This document shows positions 7,533 through 10,870 of a DNA stretch of 10,870 nucleotides, piece by piece. The stretch comes from JADFNO01 sp965369945. GTDB lineage: Bacteria > Planctomycetota > Phycisphaerae > Phycisphaerales > SM1A02. Under the pieces are notes generated by a model that saw only the letters and a list, made by a program, of their open reading frames with translations, searched no databases and was not told the origin of the DNA. How positions within the stretch are numbered: position 1 is the first letter of the stretch; each line of letters opens with the position of its first letter. The stretch is taken from assembly GCA_965369945.1 (NCBI GenBank), contig CBDUST010000140.1:1-10870 (forward strand), given 5' to 3'. Position numbers and translations under genes: made by a program.

Positions 7533-8653
7533 AGCGCCACCTTCTGCACTCGACCAACATTCGCCTCATTCGCCGTCATCTGAGCCGCTTGAGGCGGTCG
7601 CGCCCCTGATGACAATAACGCCTCGACTCTTTGCAGCACGTCCGCAGGGCGAATCGCCCGCATCAACGCATCACCCAGCTTGGGGTCCTTGAAGTTGAGC
7701 GCCGTCTGCGGCGCAAGAGCCGGATCCCGCAGCACCGCGTCAAGTCGATCGTACGGCCCCACACGAGCTGGAGCCGTCGGACCAAATAGCGCCACGCAAG
7801 GCCGATCAAGACCAACCGCCATATGCAGCGGCGCAGAGTCATTGGCGATCACCAGTTCCGCGCCGTGCACCATCGCCATCGTCTGGCCAACCGTCGTCGA
7901 ACCGACAAGATCAATGACCCTCCGGTCCATGCAGGCGGGATTCAGTGCAAGCCACCGCACCTGCGAGCGCTCTGACGGCGAACCGATCAGCACCAAATGC
8001 TTCACGCCGCGAGATAGCAGTGGTTCGACCAGCGCTGACCAATGTTCACCCGGCCATCGCTTGCTCGGCCAGCGGCTGGTTGGGGCCAGCACCACATAGT
8101 CGCCGTTGTCAATCCCCAATCGCCCCCGCGATTTCACCCACCATTGTTCATCCCGCTGCGCAACGTACAGACGCATATCGCAAATGGGTTCAATATCTTC
8201 AGCGGCGAGTAGATTCAGCATTCGATCCACAGTGTGCAGAGCGGTCGGCGACGGGTGTCGGACGGTATACCCCAACCAGCCGAACTCCCGGGCTGAGCGA
8301 TACCCCACGCGCCGCGGCGCGCCGGTGATGCGAGTCATCAGACCACTACGACCCAACGATTGGAAGTCCAAGACCAAGTCGTAACCACGTCGGGCCAGTG
8401 AGGCGAACCAACGAATCATCTCGTAGCCGACGATCGGATTGTGCCACCACTGAGCCAACTGCGTACGCGGGAACGTCATGATCCCATCCAAGGCGGGGTG
8501 CGCGGCGATGGCCTCGGCGAATTGGGCTTGGACGAGCCAGTCGATCCGGGCCCCAGGGAAGGCTCTTCGAAGACTGGCGAGAACCGGCACGGTGCGGCAC
8601 ACGTCCCCCAGGGCGCTGGGCCTCACAATCAGTATGCGTTTGGGATCGTCCAT
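7529..8653 (-). CDS. Glycosyltransferase family 9 protein, LPS heptosyltransferase-like (WaaC/WaaF type)
   Basis: A 374-residue GT-B glycosyltransferase, expected to transfer heptose from ADP-heptose to the LPS inner core at the cytoplasmic side of the inner membrane. Visible family features: ILIVRPSALGDVCRTVPVL (7-25), the glycine loop with the conserved Asp17; APTSRWPSKRWP (190-201) opening the nucleotide-sugar domain; a DLVGSTTVGQ strand (248-257); and NDSAPLHMA (271-279) followed by ALFGPT (288-293). It is the first gene of the leftward operon, and hldE, which supplies ADP-heptose, is four genes downstream. The last 30 residues are a family-atypical tail. The exact acceptor cannot be read from sequence, so no waa symbol is given. 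The start is ATG at 8653; no strong Shine-Dalgarno site precedes it. Confidence 0.92.
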   Translation of the reverse strand: MDDPKRILIVRPSALGDVCRTVPVLASLRRAFPGARIDWLVQAQFAEAIAAHPALDGIMTFPRTQLAQWWHNPIVGYEMIRWFASLARRGYDLVLDFQSLGRSGLMTRITGAPRRVGYRSAREFGWLGYTVRHPSPTALHTVDRMLNLLAAEDIEPICDMRLYVAQRDEQWWVKSRGRLGIDNGDYVVLAPTSRWPSKRWPGEHWSALVEPLLSRGVKHLVLIGSPSERSQVRWLALNPACMDRRVIDLVGSTTVGQTMAMVHGAELVIANDSAPLHMAVGLDRPCVALFGPTAPARVGPYDRLDAVLRDPALAPQTALNFKDPKLGDALMRAIRPADVLQRVEALLSSGARPPQAAQMTANEANVGRVQKVAL

Positions 8654-8697
8654 ACTGTGCCTGAGCAGGCTTTCGGAGCTGGGCCGCAGGGACCTTC

Positions 8698-8703
8698 AGT
8701 ATA
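8698..8703 (-). promoter_or_regulatory. Candidate -10 box of the leftward LPS operon
   Basis: TATACT on the minus strand matches the sigma-70 -10 consensus in 5 of 6 positions. It would start transcription near 8690 and give a leader of about 37 nt before the glycosyltransferase ATG. No good -35 hexamer lies 16-18 nt upstream (the 17-nt position reads TCGGTT), so an activator or a different sigma factor may be needed. Confidence 0.35.
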
Positions 8704-8734
8704 GAGGGATCGCCGCCACAAACCGAGCAAGCAA

Positions 8735-8909
8735 CCGCACTTGAGCAATCTCACGGGCAGATGGGTAAGCCTTGTGCTCTCCCCTATTGCGGGTCCCACA
8801 GGCCTCGGCAACGGTGCAACCCCTCTGCCGAGGGCTCCGTATGGACAATATGGTGAGGACAAACACCTGGGCGCGGTCGCCCAGATCGCGGGTTTCGAGT
8901 TTGATGCGG
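8735..8909. ncRNA. Candidate structured RNA: rod-like imperfect hairpin of about 175 nt (6S RNA-like shape)
   Basis: Complementary segments are nested in order: 8735-8738 with 8906-8909; 8739-8744 with 8895-8900; 8746-8751 with 8883-8888; 8755-8758 with 8879-8882; 8772-8775 with 8859-8862; 8777-8779 with 8855-8857; 8785-8789 with 8846-8850; 8790-8792 with 8837-8839; and a perfect 8-bp terminal stem 8803-8810 with 8826-8833. Interior loops and bulges separate them. A local 7-bp hairpin (8867-8873 with 8878-8884, 4-nt loop) can compete with the lower stem. Length and rod shape recall 6S RNA, which mimics an open promoter and binds RNA polymerase, but I cannot recognise 6S sequence motifs. More G-U wobbles fit plus-strand transcription than minus, which is weak evidence. 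No intrinsic terminator is evident on either side. It could also be a leader structure of a flanking gene. Confidence 0.35.
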
Positions 8910-8963
8910 GGCCGCCGCCGGGACGGATCGGCGGTCATGTTGGGGCGGCACCATACTTTGTCG

Positions 8964-8992
8964 TTGACCACACCTCAGGCTGAGGGTCCAAT
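8964..8992 (+). promoter_or_regulatory. Weak candidate sigma-70 promoter for the kinase gene
   Basis: TTGACC (8964-8969, 5 of 6 matches to the -35 consensus) is followed after 17 nt by TCCAAT (8987-8992, 4 of 6 matches to the -10). The spacer holds a perfect 5-bp inverted repeat, CCTCA-GGC-TGAGG (8973-8985), which could be a small operator. The -10 lacks the important second-position A, so this is tentative. Confidence 0.25.
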
Positions 8993-9021
8993 GGTTGTAT
9001 GTCTCGTATCACATAGCCGGT

Positions 9022-9026
9022 AAGGG
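9022..9026 (+). promoter_or_regulatory. Shine-Dalgarno site favouring the TTG start of the kinase
   Basis: AAGGG ends 5 nt before TTG at 9032 and 14 nt before the alternative GTG at 9041. The spacing favours TTG, although GTG is normally the stronger codon; the two choices differ by three residues. Confidence 0.4.
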
Positions 9027-9031
9027 TAACC

Positions 9032-10468
9032 TTGGTAGTCGTGAGTAAGAAACCTCAGGCCGATGAACATCAGACGCCTCCCGCCCCGAACGAGGAAGTC
9101 CCGCTGAGCTTGGCCGACGAATCCACGAACGGCTCCACCCAACCGGTGGAAACCGATTCCAGCGCCAGTGCCTCCGATGCCAGCCAAGGCACCGACCAGC
9201 GACTCGCCGAAGGCACCTCCACCGGCGGCTTCGAGACCATGCTGGGCAAGATTGTCGTTCGCGGCGGATTCGCCACACCTGAAGAGGTCGAGCTGTGCAG
9301 CTCGTTACTCAGCGACGCGTCTCAGACTGATGATCCACGAACCCTCGGCGATCTGCTGATCGAACAAGGCTTCGTCACCGACCGCCAACTCAAACGATTG
9401 CGCGGCGACTTCGAAGCCAAGAAATCAACCGAGCAAATCCCCGGCTACAAGATCAAAGGCAAACTCGGCGCCGGGGCCATGGCCACCGTCTTCCTCGCTC
9501 GACAACTCAGCCTCGATCGACTCGTGGCCATCAAAATCCTCCCCAAGAAGTTCTCCGACAACGAAAAGTTCATCGAGCGCTTCTATAAGGAAGGCCGCGC
9601 CGCCGCCAAGCTCAACCATCCGAACATTGTCGCCGCATTCGACGTCGGCAAAGCTGCTGAACACCACTACTTTGTGATGGAGTATGTTGACGGCCCCACC
9701 GTGTACGACCGAATCAAACAAGGTAAACGCATCCGGGAAGCCGAGGCCACACAGGTCGCCATTCAGGTCGCCTACGCACTCCAACACGCACATCAGCGCG
9801 GATTCGTCCATCGCGACATCAAGCCTAAGAACATCATGATCTCCAAACACGGCGTCGTGAAGCTGGCCGACCTCGGTCTGGCACGCGCCATGTCCGACAA
9901 GGACGCCGCCGAAGCCGAAGCCGGACGCGCGTACGGAACGCCGTATTACATCAGCCCCGAGCAGATTCGCGGCGAAGTCCAGATCGGGCCCGCCGCTGAC
10001 ATCTACGGACTCGGCGCGACCTTCTATCACATGGTCACCGGGAAAGTCCCCTTCGGCGGGAAGAACCCCTCAGCAGTGATGCACAAGCATCTCAAATCCG
10101 AACTCATCCCCCCCGATCACCTGGTCTCCAAACTCTCCGCCGGCTGCGGTCAGGTCATCGAGATGATGATGGCCAAGGATCGCAACGATCGCTATCACAA
10201 CGCAACGGATCTACTGGCCGACCTGAAACTGATCGCCAAGGGTCGACCGCCGCACTTCGCCCACAAGAGCCTCGACCTTTCAGGCATCGGCCCCGCACTG
10301 ACCGCCGGCGAGCCAACCAAGACCCTGGCCATCCCGCGGCACTCCGCCAAAGCCAAGGCCGGCCTCATGGACAGCCCCAACTTCATGATCCTGATCGTGA
10401 TCCTGCTGATGAGTCTCGCCGCGAACATCGTCATGCTGATCGCGATGCTCGCCAACACAGGTGGATAA
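9032..10468 (+). CDS. Hanks-type Ser/Thr protein kinase with a C-terminal membrane anchor
   Basis: A 478-residue kinase that transfers ATP phosphate to Ser/Thr of unknown target proteins. Residues 1-65 are acidic and low in complexity. Residues about 70-125 resemble the N-terminal domain of type II secretion/type IV pilus ATPases: LGKIVVRGGFATPEEVE, then LGDLLIEQGFVTDRQL. The kinase domain spans about 138-410: glycine loop GAGAMATV (146-153), Lys168 in VAIK, helix-C Glu187, HRDIKPKN (260-267, catalytic Asp262), DLG (280-282, replacing DFG), and YISPEQ of the APE region. All catalytic residues are present, so it should be active. A hydrophobic segment near the end (about 453-474, ILIVILLMSLAANIVMLIAM) would anchor it to the inner membrane with the kinase in the cytoplasm and almost nothing outside, so it is not a classic receptor kinase. 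It is divergent from the LPS operon. GTG at 9041 is an alternative start. Confidence 0.92.
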   Translation: MVVVSKKPQADEHQTPPAPNEEVPLSLADESTNGSTQPVETDSSASASDASQGTDQRLAEGTSTGGFETMLGKIVVRGGFATPEEVELCSSLLSDASQTDDPRTLGDLLIEQGFVTDRQLKRLRGDFEAKKSTEQIPGYKIKGKLGAGAMATVFLARQLSLDRLVAIKILPKKFSDNEKFIERFYKEGRAAAKLNHPNIVAAFDVGKAAEHHYFVMEYVDGPTVYDRIKQGKRIREAEATQVAIQVAYALQHAHQRGFVHRDIKPKNIMISKHGVVKLADLGLARAMSDKDAAEAEAGRAYGTPYYISPEQIRGEVQIGPAADIYGLGATFYHMVTGKVPFGGKNPSAVMHKHLKSELIPPDHLVSKLSAGCGQVIEMMMAKDRNDRYHNATDLLADLKLIAKGRPPHFAHKSLDLSGIGPALTAGEPTKTLAIPRHSAKAKAGLMDSPNFMILIVILLMSLAANIVMLIAMLANTGG

Positions 10469-10514
10469 CCGCACGCGGTTCACTTCTCGCCCGCCTCGGC
10501 CATAGACTACGCCC

Positions 10515-10870
10515 ATGGATATTTACATCGACACTGCCAATCTCGACGAGATCAAGCGCGCCGCCTCGCTGGGCGTTCTCGACGGCGTGACCACCAACCC
10601 TAGTCTCGTCGCAAAGGAAGGCGTTGACTTCCGCACCCGCCTTGAAGAAATCTGCAAGGTCGTCAAGGGCCCGGTCAGTGCTGAGGTCGTGGCCATTGAA
10701 CACGATGCGATGATCGCCGAGGCGGAGCCGCTCATCCAAATCGCGTCCAACATCGTCATCAAACTCCCCTGCATCGAAGAAGGCCTGCGCGCCTGTAAGA
10801 CGCTGGCCGACCGTGATGTCAAGGTCAATATGACGCTGTGCTTTCAGCCGTTGCAAGCCCTGCTCGCCGC
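10515..10870 (+). CDS. Transaldolase / fructose-6-phosphate aldolase, small TalC-type (3' end cut by window)
   Basis: The first 118 codons of a class I aldolase, open at the window end; the family is about 215-220 residues. It moves or releases a dihydroxyacetone unit on sugar phosphates through a Schiff base, in the non-oxidative pentose phosphate pathway. The N-terminus MDIYIDTANLDEIKRA is typical, followed by GVTTNPSL (24-31) with the conserved Asp and Asn, the Schiff-base lysine in IVIKLP (Lys83), and VNMTLCFQPLQALLAA, matching the family VNxTL(I/V)FxxxQAxLAA. Transaldolase and fructose-6-phosphate aldolase activities cannot be separated without the C-terminal half. The ATG at 10515 is 46 nt after the kinase stop, with no clear Shine-Dalgarno site or terminator between, so it may be co-transcribed. 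Confidence 0.9.
   Translation, partial: MDIYIDTANLDEIKRAASLGVLDGVTTNPSLVAKEGVDFRTRLEEICKVVKGPVSAEVVAIEHDAMIAEAEPLIQIASNIVIKLPCIEEGLRACKTLADRDVKVNMTLCFQPLQALLA

Noticed and set aside
8735..8909. SRP RNA, RNase P RNA or tmRNA
   Set aside because: The SRP tetraloop and symmetric loop motif, the RNase P GAGGAAAGTCC element and a tmRNA tag reading frame are all absent on both strands.
8881..8910. tRNA T-arm-like string GGTTTCGAGT
   Set aside because: The flanks do not form a T stem, and no anticodon arm or acceptor stem can be built around it.
8912..8934. GC-rich stem CCGCCG/CGGCGG as an intrinsic terminator of the spacer RNA
   Set aside because: The hairpin is plausible, but it is followed by TCATGTTGGGG rather than a T-run, and the repeated CCG allows several registers.
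8696..8971. A 91-residue minus-strand protein in the divergent spacer
   Set aside because: No family resemblance, high in Arg and Cys, it ends on top of the likely -10 box, and it covers the hairpin region. Noncoding is more likely.
9425..10030. A 201-residue minus-strand reading frame opposite the kinase
   Set aside because: It is the antisense of the conserved kinase domain, with no recognisable family or start context.
10467..10480. Palindrome AACCGC-AC-GCGGTT at the kinase stop as a terminator
   Set aside because: The stem is only about 5 bp once a loop is allowed and no T-run follows.

Overview
The window looks like the chromosome of a Gram-negative bacterium, most likely a planctomycete (perhaps Phycisphaerae-like). 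This is an inference from three things: lipid A and heptose genes sit beside a eukaryotic-type Ser/Thr kinase with a DLG motif and a C-terminal membrane anchor; there is a secreted protein with HEAT-like modules carrying a WW-R/K-x-WW signature; and GTG or TTG starts are frequent with few strong Shine-Dalgarno sites. No plasmid, phage, transposon, CRISPR, tRNA or rRNA feature was seen.

Minus-strand block (8653 down to 1). Seven genes run leftward with almost no space between them: a family 9 glycosyltransferase (heptosyltransferase-like), a Maf-type nucleotide pyrophosphatase, a 135-residue three-helix membrane protein, LpxK, bifunctional HldE, an ASCH-domain protein with a B3-like C-terminal half, and an Eis-like GNAT acetyltransferase. 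The first four junctions are stop/start overlaps (GTGA, ATGA, GTGA, TGATG), so the first five genes are almost certainly one translationally coupled operon. It would make ADP-heptose, add it to the LPS core and phosphorylate lipid A. The ASCH and Eis-like genes follow after 11 and 22 nt and are probably co-transcribed, but have no obvious link to LPS. After a 77-nt gap an eighth minus-strand gene begins with a good ribosome binding site and a signal peptide. It has three tandem 124-residue modules and an alpha/beta-hydrolase domain, and is still open at base 1.

Divergent spacer (8654-9031, about 380 nt). No convincing protein gene lies here. It holds a likely -10 box for the leftward operon, a weak candidate promoter for the rightward kinase gene, and a series of nested complementary segments that fold into a rod-like imperfect hairpin of about 175 nt. 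The size and shape resemble 6S RNA, but neither identity nor strand can be settled from this sequence alone.

Plus-strand block (9032 to 10870). A membrane-anchored Hanks-type Ser/Thr kinase with a pilus-ATPase-N-terminus-like leader domain is followed 46 nt later by the first 118 codons of a small transaldolase / fructose-6-phosphate aldolase, cut by the window end.
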